From positions 372,001-436,000 of the forward strand of contig JAHBTK010000004.1 of NCBI GenBank assembly GCA_019638625.1: a stretch of DNA of 64,000 nt, in the 5' to 3' direction. The notes under the pieces are model-generated. The model did not search any database, was not told where the DNA came from, and was given only the letters and a program-made list of their open reading frames with translations. The stretch comes from Chitinophagaceae bacterium. Its GTDB lineage: Bacteria > Bacteroidota > Bacteroidia > Chitinophagales > Chitinophagaceae. Positions 1-7,541 of this stretch are shown here, in pieces. The position numbers were made by a program, and so were the translations under genes. Every line of letters starts with the position of its first letter. Position 1 is the stretch's first letter.

Positions 1-118
1 TATTCACAACCTGGCTTTTTACCTGCATGTGGTTACCGAAGCCCGGAAACATATTCTATCGGGTGATTTCAGTTCCTGGAAGGAAGAAGCGGTGGCGAGG
101 TATAAGCAGAGAATGTAG
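1..118 (+). CDS. tgt: queuine tRNA-ribosyltransferase, C-terminal end (partial)
   Basis: Only the last 38 residues are in the window, read in the frame that begins at base 2 and ends with TAG at 116-118. The tail (NLAFYLHVVTEARKHI then GDFSSWKEE) is the characteristic C-terminus of bacterial tRNA-guanine transglycosylase, which exchanges guanine for the queuine precursor at the wobble position of GUN anticodons. The catalytic part lies upstream of the window. The identification rests on this short but well conserved tail, so it is probable rather than certain. The gene converges on the lipoprotein gene ending at 313, with several palindromes in the gap. Confidence 0.82.
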   Translation, partial: IHNLAFYLHVVTEARKHILSGDFSSWKEEAVARYKQRM

Positions 119-141
119 AATAGGTTGCAGGTTATAAGATG

Positions 142-166
142 CAGGCAGACAGGTTGTATCTGCCTG
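142..166. repeat. 8-bp inverted repeat after tgt
   Basis: Perfect arms CAGGCAGA / TCTGCCTG enclose a 9-nt loop, 24 bp after the tgt stop codon. It could act as a weak terminator for tgt, but no T-run follows. CAGGTT-like words recur on both sides (125-160, 274-299), so it may belong to a small decayed repeat cluster filling 119-312. Confidence 0.4.
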
Positions 167-267
167 ATATAGGTTGACATATTTTATATTTTATAACAAC
201 TTACTCAGAAAGAGAGTATAAAAGACGCCGGGTCCCCTGCGGGAGATCCCGGCTGAGAAATCGATTG

Positions 268-304
268 AGTCTCAGGTTTCAGGATATACCTGTAACCTGA
301 GACT
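268..304. terminator. 11-bp inverted repeat between converging genes
   Basis: Perfect arms AGTCTCAGGTT / AACCTGAGACT with a 15-nt loop end 9 bp before the stop codon of the minus-strand lipoprotein gene. A second GC-rich hairpin (GCCGGG / CCCGGC) sits at 227-253. Their place between two convergent stop codons suits bidirectional termination. Neither has a clear T-tract, so a role as dispersed palindromes is equally possible. Confidence 0.4.
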
Positions 305-312
305 TGAATCCG

Positions 313-1209
313 CTACCGGACATACAGGTATTGCAGGGTTCCTTTTTCTCCGGGATCATCATCATACACCAAATCAGTCTCTGCAGGCTTGTTGTGTGTA
401 TTATAAATAAAGCTACGTTTTGGCGCACCCAGCCTGTTCAGCTCATCTTTCATAGAAATATAATTATTCTTCCCGACAGAAAATGATATACCATCGCCGG
501 GCATCAACAACCCTATAGCGCCAAATACCTCCGGGTTCATTTTGTCATCGTATTGATAATGCAAGTCGTAGCGCAAGGTGTTCGTAATACCATTATCGAA
601 AAAATGCTGTACCCTTGTAATATTATCGTTGCCATCATAGGTGTAAATACGATTCTGAATGGAACCCGTGTTAATATCAAAGGATTTAGCTTGATTGATC
701 CTTCCATTATTATCATAAACATACACAATGCTATCCTTTTTACTCCCTTCAAATTCGAAGACATAGGACCCGATTGCATAGGTGTAACGCCCGGTGCCAC
801 CATCATGAAATATTTTCACTTCCGAAATGCTATATGCTATGTCACGCGCCTCGGTTGTACGGTAGACTGTCGTTATTTTATTGACCATTCCATTGTCTCC
901 ATAAAAGAACCGTAACAGGAAAGTGTAGTCTTCTTCTTTGGGCTGGGTGAAAGATGCAAAGTGTTGATTGTATTCAATCAGCCGGTCTTCTTCATCATAC
1001 ACATAGTTTATGAAGACGCTATCGGAAAACTGGCCGGTTTTCCATATCTGTCTTTTCAGCAATCCGCCATTGTCGGGGGATAATGCATCCGCCGAGTCAT
1101 CGGGTAATGTATCGGCAGGGTCTGGTCCAGGCGTAAAATCGAACTCGCGCTGGCAGGAAGAAGCAAGTACTATTGCTATTACAAGTATTATTAAGGACAC
1201 AGGTCGCAT
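313..1209 (-). CDS. hypothetical lipoprotein with YD-like repeats
   Basis: 298 residues. The N-terminus MRPVSLIILVIAIVLASSC is a lipoprotein signal with the acylated cysteine at residue 19, so the protein should be anchored in a membrane, probably the outer membrane facing the periplasm or the surface. The mature part carries degenerate tyrosine-aspartate repeats (YVYDEEDRLIEY, YVYDNNGRINQ, YTYDGNDNITRV, YQYDDKMNPEV) like those of RHS/YD proteins and the small YD lipoproteins common in Bacteroidota. YD repeats form beta-strand shells in RHS proteins; here there are too few for a shell. No enzymatic motif is visible. It is monocistronic and converges on tgt. Function unknown. Confidence 0.8.
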   Translation of the reverse strand: MRPVSLIILVIAIVLASSCQREFDFTPGPDPADTLPDDSADALSPDNGGLLKRQIWKTGQFSDSVFINYVYDEEDRLIEYNQHFASFTQPKEEDYTFLLRFFYGDNGMVNKITTVYRTTEARDIAYSISEVKIFHDGGTGRYTYAIGSYVFEFEGSKKDSIVYVYDNNGRINQAKSFDINTGSIQNRIYTYDGNDNITRVQHFFDNGITNTLRYDLHYQYDDKMNPEVFGAIGLLMPGDGISFSVGKNNYISMKDELNRLGAPKRSFIYNTHNKPAETDLVYDDDPGEKGTLQYLYVR

Positions 1210-1289
1210 GATACGGAAAATGTTTCTGCAATGATACGATGAAAAAATGAAGGATAGCTGTAGTATAGCGAAATGACAGACCTTTGATC

Positions 1290-1372
1290 GTCACCTCGAC
1301 GCAGGAGAGGTCTGACGACTATAGGTATTCATAAAAAGAAATTGCTTCAGTCATTCCTCCTTCGCAAAGACA
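1290..1372. repeat. REP-like palindrome, copy R1 (right half decayed)
   Basis: The left hairpin starts at 1290: GTC, stem ACCTC, loop GACGCAGGA, stem GAGGT, then CTG. It is the same unit found at 6464 and related to the units at 18922-19790. The right half (about 1340-1372, with CCTCCTTCG) is degenerate. Just upstream at 1269-1277, CGAAATGAC matches the outer right end of the 6.9-7.5 kb copies, suggesting a truncated neighbouring copy. Confidence 0.7.
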
Positions 1373-1385
1373 CAATGTCCCTGTA

Positions 1386-1766
1386 TCAGCTCAATGGGGC
1401 GCCAACAGCAATCTCACATCGGTGTCCCGGTTGCCCATGAGGAGGGTTTAATTTGACGTCCGGACTATTTTTTGGTGAAACCGGTTGAACAGCCTGGGGG
1501 AAAGGCGCTCCTACTGCCAGATTACAATCATGAAAGGGTTGTCCATGTGCCGGGTTAACAGCCGGACGTGCGCCTATACCTGGTTGTGCGGTTACGGGCA
1601 ACACAGACGGGTTGATGGGTAAACCCATGGAATTTGCAGGCGTAACTTTTGGAGCCGCATTGATTGCAGGTACCGGCACATATTCATCACCCTTCGTCCT
1701 TGACTGACAGGACGCCATCACAATTACCATAATTGCCGCCAGTGATACTGATAAAATCTTTTTCAT
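1386..1766 (-). CDS. small lipoprotein with two HGQP/VGAP motifs
   Basis: 126 residues. The signal MKKILSVSLAAIMVIVMASC gives a lipid-anchored cysteine at residue 20. A proline-rich linker follows, then two copies of one motif: NPAHGQPFHDCNLAVGAPF (about 73-91) and NPPHGQPGHRCEIAVGAPL (about 107-125). Each has an invariant His-x5-His-x-Cys spacing and ends in VGAP; the second reaches the C-terminus. This motif occurs at the C-termini of many uncharacterised Bacteroidota proteins. The His/His/Cys pattern suggests metal or haem binding, but that is inference. The gene is isolated, so context gives no function. Confidence 0.78.
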   Translation of the reverse strand: MKKILSVSLAAIMVIVMASCQSRTKGDEYVPVPAINAAPKVTPANSMGLPINPSVLPVTAQPGIGARPAVNPAHGQPFHDCNLAVGAPFPQAVQPVSPKNSPDVKLNPPHGQPGHRCEIAVGAPLS

Positions 1767-1868
1767 AATGATTGCTTTTTATTATCCGTCTGTGCATATA
1801 AATCAGGCTGAGACTTTCCACTTACTACTATCTACTTACCGCTTGCTTCCTGCAACCCTTACCACTCA

Positions 1869-4800
1869 CTACTGCGTGCTATCTTTCGGCTTCTTCTTCA
1901 ACAAGTTTTGTAATGTATTTTTCACCGCTTTTTCCGCATCCTTTTTTGCCCCTTCAGTGGTATTGCTTACTGAATCCTTATTACCTGTTAACACATCCTT
2001 CACCAGATCCTTGGCTGCCTGCGTGGCAATACTTTTTGCCGTATCCTTCAGTTCCTGTGTTTTTTCAGCAACAACCGTTTTAGCGCTGTCAATTTTCTGT
2101 TGTGCAAATTCCTGTGCCTGCGCTTTCATATCTTCTGCAAGGCTTCCACCGGTTCCCTTGAAATCCGTACTCAACTGCGGATTGGAAATGGTTCCGCCCA
2201 TTTTCAGGTTAAGGTCTATATAATCTCCCAGTTTCACCGGCACCCCCTTGTTGCCGGCCTGCTGTGCCAGGTTGCTGATCAGGGCATTGCCCTGCGTACC
2301 CAACAGGCTCCTGGGCAGCTTCATATCTATGGCATAGTTCATGGACTGGTCCAGCCCGTGCGTACCACCCACTTCCATTTCAATGTCTTTTACCTTTAGC
2401 TTAAAGGGCTTTACCAGTACCTTGCCGTTCGCAAAATCAAAAGCGCCTTTAATATCTTTCAGGTCAAACCCGTTCAACTCCGATACATTTAAAGTCTGAG
2501 CAATTTTTTCCACCGGTGCAAACTTCTTCAGAGCTCCTTCCAGCAATGCAAAACTTCCTTTGCCGGTCAGGGAGGTTAGTACAGGGCTCATATCACTGCC
2601 CAGCTTTCCCCCCATGCTCAATTGGGAATTGATGGTGCCGGAAATAAATTTCCCGATAGGCATCAACTGCTGCACCGTATTAAATGCATAAAACGCCTTC
2701 TCTACGCTAACACCCCTGACATCATAAGCAAAATCTATTTTGGGTTGCTTTACATCCTGAAGGGTAGAGTACGAACCACTCACACCCAGCTTTCCGCCCA
2801 GAGCATCCATCTGCACATCCCGGAGATACACGGTTTGATCCCTGATCACTACCGACCCCTTCAGGTTGTCATAACTTGTTTTATCGTACGTAAGCTTATC
2901 TACCGCCGCGTTCAGCGTAAAGGAAATATTCTTCGGAACAGCAAAAGGCTCCGTTGCAGCAGCCGCTGTATTTTCCGGCGTACCCATAAACTCGTTCAGG
3001 TTGAGCTTATCTATATGCAACTGCAGGGTACCGGCAATCGGCTCGTCTTTCAGCGCATACCCGATCGCGTTATCCAGTGAACCGGAAGCAGTAAACACCG
3101 ATTGCAGGTATTCAGCCTTCAGGCTGTTTAACGTAATATTTTTAGGGTTGAACGTTAATACTGCGTTGCTGACCTGCACACCGCCGGGATAATCCTTACT
3201 CACATAATCTACCCCGGATACATTCATGGTACCGGACATATTGATCTTGTCATACTGCTCTTTGTCGATAGCCACTTTATTTCCTTTGAACGCTACGTTT
3301 GCATCCAGTTGTCCTTTCAGGCTGGTACCGGGTTCCAACTCTGTAAATTGGGCCACATTCGCCAGGTTGAATTTGCCTTTTACCGCACCATCGAAATTCA
3401 GCACGGTAGCAGGATGGGTGATCCTTACATTAAAATCCAGCGGATCTGATCCCAGCTCCACGTGTCCCTGCGGAATATGGATCACGGTGTGATCCGGTAC
3501 GCCATCGGGATTATCGAACCTGATCTGGATATTACTGTTCTTTACAGGAACCGGGAAGTCTGCGCTGGAATAGTTAAGGTTCGTGATATTGATAAACCCG
3601 TTCGCCGAAAATGGTCCCGGCTTTTGTTGTGTGATCACCTGTACATGACCTTTGGCATTGGCATCCGCCTCTATCATTCCCGATAGTTGGGTGTTGCCTT
3701 CCAGCTTCACGAACTCGGTTACCTGCGCCAAGTTCAGCTTTCCTTTTACAGACGCGTCAATATCCTGCACCGTCTCCGGTTTCTTCAGCAGCAGGCGAAA
3801 GTCAAACGGATCGTTCCCAAACTCGATATGTCCTTTGGAGATATCTACTACGGTATTATCCAGTACACCATCCAGGTTATCCACTTTCAAAGCAATGGCT
3901 ATATTCTTAACCGGCTGTGGCAGGTCCGGGTATTGAAAGAACCCGTCTTCTATATTCAGGTTGATATTAAAAGCCGGCATCTTCTCCGAATTGTACTCGC
4001 CTTTTACAAAACCATTGAATACGGCTTTACCGCTGGTCTTGATCTTATCAAAATCATTTTTATAAATAGCCGGTATCAGCGATAAGAGTGTCTTGAACTC
4101 TGTGGAAGGAGCATTAAAGCTGATATCCATGCCATAAGTGGTATCATTTACAAACTGGAAATATCCCTCTGTCGCCAGTTGCAGATCATTCAATGCTACA
4201 TCATCGGTTTTAAAGGAGTATTTACTATTCGGATTATCAACCTTTATATCCGCGTTCAACGATGCTTTCGCCTTTACCAGGTAGGGAATTTTAGTGTAGG
4301 TAAATGAAACGGCTTCCGCCTCTGTTTTTGTTGCCAGTGTAAACAGGTCGGCGGTAAAATCACCGCTGCCGGAATGGTTCAGGTGCTCTATCACCGCGCT
4401 CATATCTCCCTCCATATCATTATAGCTGATATAGCCGTCTTTGATCTGGTATTTTTTCAAACTGAGATTAAATTCAGTAGCAGCCTCTTCTTCCACCACC
4501 TCGTCACCGGCTTTTGCGATATCCCAGTTGGCCTTCCCTTCTTTTGTGATGATCGCATGGATCCTCGGCTGATCAATGGTGATACCATACACTTTCATCT
4601 GGTCGCCGAACAGGCTGAACAGGTTCAGGGCTATATCAATTCTTTTGGCACTGATCAGGGTATCATCTTTAAACTCGTCCAGGCCCACCACTTCCAGTCC
4701 TTCAAGCCCTACTGCCAGCCTGGGAAAGCTCCGAAAAAACGAAATATTTACACCCTGAAAATCAACTTTCGCATTGACAGCGCTATTGATCTCTTTTTTT

Positions 4801-4904
4801 GCAATATTGAGTATTTTACCCCTGAATAGGATAGGCAGTGTAAATGCCAGCACTAACAAGACTAACAGAATAATACCAGTGATTTTCAGAATTTTCTTTA
4901 CCAT
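1869..4904 (-). CDS. AsmA family envelope protein
   Basis: 1011 residues from the ATG at 4902-4904, chosen over one 11 codons upstream because MVKKILKITGIILLVLLVLA then gives the usual short basic N-terminus plus a single membrane anchor. The rest is the long beta-rich AsmA/TamB-like region (start pattern AKVDFQGVNISFFRSFPRLAV) and an AsmA C-terminal region (about 780-930). The tail after about 930 is Lys/Ala/Glu-rich and probably helical. Two adjacent segments are near copies (FGNDPFDFRLLLKKPETV then VKGKLNLAQVTEFV; LGSDPLDFNVRITHPATV then VKGKFNLANVAQFT), about 150 residues apart. AsmA-like proteins are inner-membrane anchored and span the periplasm, with proposed roles in phospholipid transport. 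Monocistronic. Confidence 0.9.
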   Translation of the reverse strand: MVKKILKITGIILLVLLVLAFTLPILFRGKILNIAKKEINSAVNAKVDFQGVNISFFRSFPRLAVGLEGLEVVGLDEFKDDTLISAKRIDIALNLFSLFGDQMKVYGITIDQPRIHAIITKEGKANWDIAKAGDEVVEEEAATEFNLSLKKYQIKDGYISYNDMEGDMSAVIEHLNHSGSGDFTADLFTLATKTEAEAVSFTYTKIPYLVKAKASLNADIKVDNPNSKYSFKTDDVALNDLQLATEGYFQFVNDTTYGMDISFNAPSTEFKTLLSLIPAIYKNDFDKIKTSGKAVFNGFVKGEYNSEKMPAFNINLNIEDGFFQYPDLPQPVKNIAIALKVDNLDGVLDNTVVDISKGHIEFGNDPFDFRLLLKKPETVQDIDASVKGKLNLAQVTEFVKLEGNTQLSGMIEADANAKGHVQVITQQKPGPFSANGFINITNLNYSSADFPVPVKNSNIQIRFDNPDGVPDHTVIHIPQGHVELGSDPLDFNVRITHPATVLNFDGAVKGKFNLANVAQFTELEPGTSLKGQLDANVAFKGNKVAIDKEQYDKINMSGTMNVSGVDYVSKDYPGGVQVSNAVLTFNPKNITLNSLKAEYLQSVFTASGSLDNAIGYALKDEPIAGTLQLHIDKLNLNEFMGTPENTAAAATEPFAVPKNISFTLNAAVDKLTYDKTSYDNLKGSVVIRDQTVYLRDVQMDALGGKLGVSGSYSTLQDVKQPKIDFAYDVRGVSVEKAFYAFNTVQQLMPIGKFISGTINSQLSMGGKLGSDMSPVLTSLTGKGSFALLEGALKKFAPVEKIAQTLNVSELNGFDLKDIKGAFDFANGKVLVKPFKLKVKDIEMEVGGTHGLDQSMNYAIDMKLPRSLLGTQGNALISNLAQQAGNKGVPVKLGDYIDLNLKMGGTISNPQLSTDFKGTGGSLAEDMKAQAQEFAQQKIDSAKTVVAEKTQELKDTAKSIATQAAKDLVKDVLTGNKDSVSNTTEGAKKDAEKAVKNTLQNLLKKKPKDSTQ

Positions 4905-5062
4905 AACAGATATTGATATTAAAAGATTCTGTTTCAAACAGATATCTTTTGCAAAGATGAAGCCATTCTACCAAAAAATATCTCAGTAAAACGATAAAAT
5001 TGCTGTTCTGTTGTATGAACAACCCTGATTTTCAAATTATTGCAAAAGAAAAGGACCTACTC

Positions 5063-6334
5063 CTATACTTCGGCAACAAGATGTGCAGGGGGACTGGCAG
5101 CCGATAACTTTTTCTGTACCACCCTGTTTACCCTATACATCAGCAGTATGCTGATAATGGTAATAAATGTGACTATATAAGCTACTGTATTGTAATGCTC
5201 CAGGGGACTATAGGTGGTTTTTTGCACCACTATCATACCGGAAGCGGTAGCGGCAATGCCTCCGGAAACCTGCTGCAGCGAAGCGTTAATGCTCATGAAA
5301 GCGCCCCTGTCATGCATGTCGGGTACGGCGCTTACCAGGGCTGTAGACGGCACCATCCGGCTCATAATACCGATCATCAGTAATACATTCATTACTATAA
5401 CAAACCAAAGTGGGTTTACAGACATATTGGTGTACACAACCGCAATACTCACCATCCACAGGGAGGCTATGGCAAAAAGATAATACTTATCGAACCGGTC
5501 GCTGAGTTTACCGATAAAAGGCATAAATATTAATGAGGAAATACCGGATACCATAAACAGCAGGGGCAGGTCTTCCGGCGTAACACCCAGGTTATTGATG
5601 GCAAACGCGCTCCCAAAGGGCATCATCATAAAGCCGCCTACGGCCAATATAGCCGTAGAAGTGAAGGCGATGCGGTAATCTCTTTTTTTGACCGTATTCC
5701 ACAGGTGCAATAAAGCATGCTGCCTTCTTTTTTCTTTAAGATGGGCGTTGACAGGCTGTAACCTGGCATAGATGGCGATGGCGACCAATATACCCAGGAT
5801 GGCCACCATCCAGAAAGGCGCTTCCCAACCCCACAGGTTAGCAAGGTACAGGCTGATGGGAATACCTAATACCTGGCTGGCGCCGAATCCCATTTGTGCA
5901 AAGCCCATGACCCTTCCCCTCAACTGCAACGGGAACAGATCGGTAATAATAGCCATGGAAATGGAACCGATAACGCCTCCAAACAGGCCGGTAATGATAC
6001 GGGCGGTCACCAGCGCCGCATAGGTATGTGCCAGTCCGCAAAAAACAGTACCAATGATAAAGCCGATATAAAAAAACAGGAGCATTTTTTTCCGGTCGAA
6101 CCGGTCGGCAAATCCCGCCGTGAGGATACCAGAGACACCGGCGCTGAAAGCGTAAGCCGATACGGCCACGCCAAACATGGAAGGGGTCAGCTCCATTGTT
6201 TTCATCATAATATCTCCCAATGGAGACATCACCATGAAATCCAGTACAACGGTGAATTGCGTAATTGCCAGTATAAAAACGACAAATTTCTGGTAGCCGG
6301 TAAAGCTGTTTTGCGGAGCGCCTGTCTGCTGCAT
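5063..6334 (-). CDS. MFS transporter
   Basis: 423 residues with twelve predicted hydrophobic segments and the major facilitator motif A in the first cytoplasmic loop (GFADRFDRKKMLLFFYIG). A long basic loop (KEKRRQHALLHLWNTVKKRD, around 200-220) lies between the two six-helix halves. The fold and size match proton-driven drug or sugar exporters of the DHA1 type. The substrate cannot be read from the sequence. It is monocistronic, with its own Bacteroidota-type promoter about 72 bp upstream. The 5' leader contains two GTTGAC words 15 bp apart that could be regulatory. Confidence 0.88.
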   Translation of the reverse strand: MQQTGAPQNSFTGYQKFVVFILAITQFTVVLDFMVMSPLGDIMMKTMELTPSMFGVAVSAYAFSAGVSGILTAGFADRFDRKKMLLFFYIGFIIGTVFCGLAHTYAALVTARIITGLFGGVIGSISMAIITDLFPLQLRGRVMGFAQMGFGASQVLGIPISLYLANLWGWEAPFWMVAILGILVAIAIYARLQPVNAHLKEKRRQHALLHLWNTVKKRDYRIAFTSTAILAVGGFMMMPFGSAFAINNLGVTPEDLPLLFMVSGISSLIFMPFIGKLSDRFDKYYLFAIASLWMVSIAVVYTNMSVNPLWFVIVMNVLLMIGIMSRMVPSTALVSAVPDMHDRGAFMSINASLQQVSGGIAATASGMIVVQKTTYSPLEHYNTVAYIVTFITIISILLMYRVNRVVQKKLSAASPPAHLVAEV

Positions 6335-6405
6335 TGTAACGGTAGCAACGGTTTTATAAAGACGTTGCTTTTTCGTGTCAACCCCTCCGGGTCAACAGAA
6401 TCGTG

Positions 6406-6434
6406 CAAAAGTAGTTGAATTATCCGGTTGCAAA
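6406..6434 (-). promoter_or_regulatory. promoter of the MFS gene
   Basis: Read on the minus strand: TTTG (6434-6431), a 17-bp spacer, then TACTTTTG (6413-6406), matching the Bacteroidota -33/-7 consensus TTTG-N17..19-TAnnTTTG. Predicted start of transcription is near 6400, giving a leader of about 65 nt. Inferred from consensus only. Confidence 0.6.
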
Positions 6435-6463
6435 ATGTGAAATGTGAGGATTTCTTTGTCGGC

Positions 6464-6576
6464 GTCACCTCGACGCAGGAGAGGTCTGCCGACCATAGAA
6501 GTTGTTCGTAAATTAGATACTGCACACTTTCGACAGATCTCTCCTCACCCTCCTTCGTCGGGTTCGTCGAGATGAC
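6464..6576. repeat. REP-like palindromic unit R2
   Basis: 113-bp inverted pair of hairpins. Left: GTC, stem ACCTC, loop GACGCAGGA, stem GAGGT, CTG (from 6464). Right (read inward on the minus strand from 6576): GTC, stem ATCTC ... GAGAT, CTG. The loop of the right hairpin is itself replaced by a smaller hairpin (ACCC, loop GACGAAGGA, GGGT). It lies 66 bp upstream of the first GIY-YIG gene. Confidence 0.75.
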
Positions 6577-6641
6577 GTGCGGAGTGAGATTTCACCTCCT
6601 GAATAATGCCCGGGATAACAATAACATAGTATTTTTCAGTT

Positions 6642-6941
6642 ATGAAAAGAGGTGGCAGTACTTACATATTGACAAATAAAAACAAAACTACCCTTTACAT
6701 AGGTGTTACAAGCGACCTTATTGCCAGAATATCAGAACACAAAAATCACACTTTCAAAGGAAGTTTTTCTGACAGATACAATCTTGAATATCTTGTCTAT
6801 TATGAAAACTATGGCAGTATCGAAGAAGCTATTTTGAGGGAAAAAGAGATCAAAAAATGGCGGAGGGAGAAAAAAGAAAAATTAATAGCAACCATAAACC
6901 CGGAGTGGAGAGACTTGTGGGAAGACATTAAACATTGGTAA
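6642..6941 (+). CDS. small GIY-YIG nuclease family protein (copy 1)
   Basis: 99 residues, essentially one GIY-YIG domain of the short URI/UPF0213-like type. Visible elements: YIL at 8-10 and YIG at 19-21 (the two halves of the signature), the conserved Arg29 (IARISEHK), His33, and the helix AILREKEIKKWRREKKEKL with the usual downstream Glu. GIY-YIG domains cut DNA phosphodiester bonds with a tyrosine/arginine site and one metal-binding Glu. There is no DNA-binding appendage except the basic helix. The gene sits alone inside a cluster of REP-like palindromes (6464-7458), as does the second copy at 19071. The two proteins share the fold but are clearly divergent. Role unknown; see findings for a proposed link with the repeats. 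Confidence 0.88.
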   Translation: MKRGGSTYILTNKNKTTLYIGVTSDLIARISEHKNHTFKGSFSDRYNLEYLVYYENYGSIEEAILREKEIKKWRREKKEKLIATINPEWRDLWEDIKHW

Positions 6942-6976
6942 TCTATCAACTTCATTTTGACCGTCTCTTCTTGATC

Positions 6977-7104
6977 GTCACCTCGATCCCAACCCGCAAG
7001 GCGGGAGAGGTCTACCGACTATAAATGCCTTTCGTAAATAGGATATGCCATAACTTCAGCAGATTTCTCTCTCGTCCTCCTGCGTCGGACCCAATCGAAA
7101 TGAC
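6977..7104. repeat. REP-like palindromic unit R3
   Basis: 128 bp. Left hairpin stem ACCTC / GAGGT with an expanded loop containing CCCGC / GCGGG. Right hairpin, read from 7104 inward: GTC, stem ATTTC / GAAAT, enclosing a nested GTCC, loop GACGCAGGA, GGAC hairpin. Ends are GTCA and TGAC. It begins 36 bp after the first GIY-YIG stop codon. Confidence 0.7.
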
Positions 7105-7120
7105 GTAAACTCCCTTGATC

Positions 7121-7245
7121 GTCACCTCGAATGTAATGTAGTGGAATGAGAGGTCTCACGACCATAGGAGCCTTTCCTAAACAGGACACTGCACTCATTC
7201 GAAAGATTTCTCTCTCGCAGACTGTGTCTGCTCAATCGAAATGAC
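7121..7245. repeat. REP-like palindromic unit R4
   Basis: 125 bp with GTCA/TGAC ends and a left stem ACCTC / GAGGT (extended loop GAATGTAATGTAGTGGAATGA). It is a close direct copy of R5 at 7316: both continue with CTCACGACCATA and the segment CTTTCCTAAACAGGACACTG. The right end ATCGAAATGAC matches R3. Confidence 0.7.
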
Positions 7246-7257
7246 GTACCGGGGGGT

Positions 7258-7304
7258 GAAATTTCTCCTCACCCCCTACGTCGGGGGTCGTGCCAATGAT
7301 GTCA
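7258..7304. repeat. REP-like half unit
   Basis: A lone right half: read on the minus strand it shows ACCCCC, GACGTA, GGGGGT followed by GAGGAGAAAT, i.e. the same loop core inside a strong GC stem. It lies between R4 and R5, so 6942-7541 contains no gene and is made largely of repeat units. Confidence 0.6.
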
Positions 7305-7315
7305 CTCCCTTTGAC

Positions 7316-7458
7316 GTCACCTCGAATGTAACGTAGTGGAATGAGAGGTCTCACGACCATAAAAAGTCTTTCCTAAACAGGACACTGCACTCATTCGAAA
7401 GACCTGCCTGCCGCAGGCAAGTTTCTCTTCCTCCTCCTTTGGCGGATTCGAAAATGAC
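7316..7458. repeat. REP-like palindromic unit R5
   Basis: 143 bp; near-identical to R4 over its left 80 bp. Its right half carries a small extra palindrome (CTGCCTGCCGCAGGCAAG, about 7404-7421) and a decayed loop core. Ends GTCA / TGAC. It stops 83 bp before the stop codon of the cytochrome/FG-GAP gene. Confidence 0.7.
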
Positions 7459-7541
7459 GTACCGGGATGTGGGATTTCTCTTTATTTCCAGATGAGCCTG
7501 ATAGTATAAATGGTTTTTGTGCCCCATCGGAACGCCAGGCG

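Noticed and set aside
7121..7458. Possible CRISPR array in the first repeat cluster
   Set aside because: Copies differ in length, are inverted doublets, and spacing is irregular; no cas gene nearby.
6464..7541. Insertion sequence remnant
   Set aside because: No transposase frame (DDE, HUH or serine/tyrosine recombinase) and no target-site duplication; the only nearby enzyme is the GIY-YIG protein.
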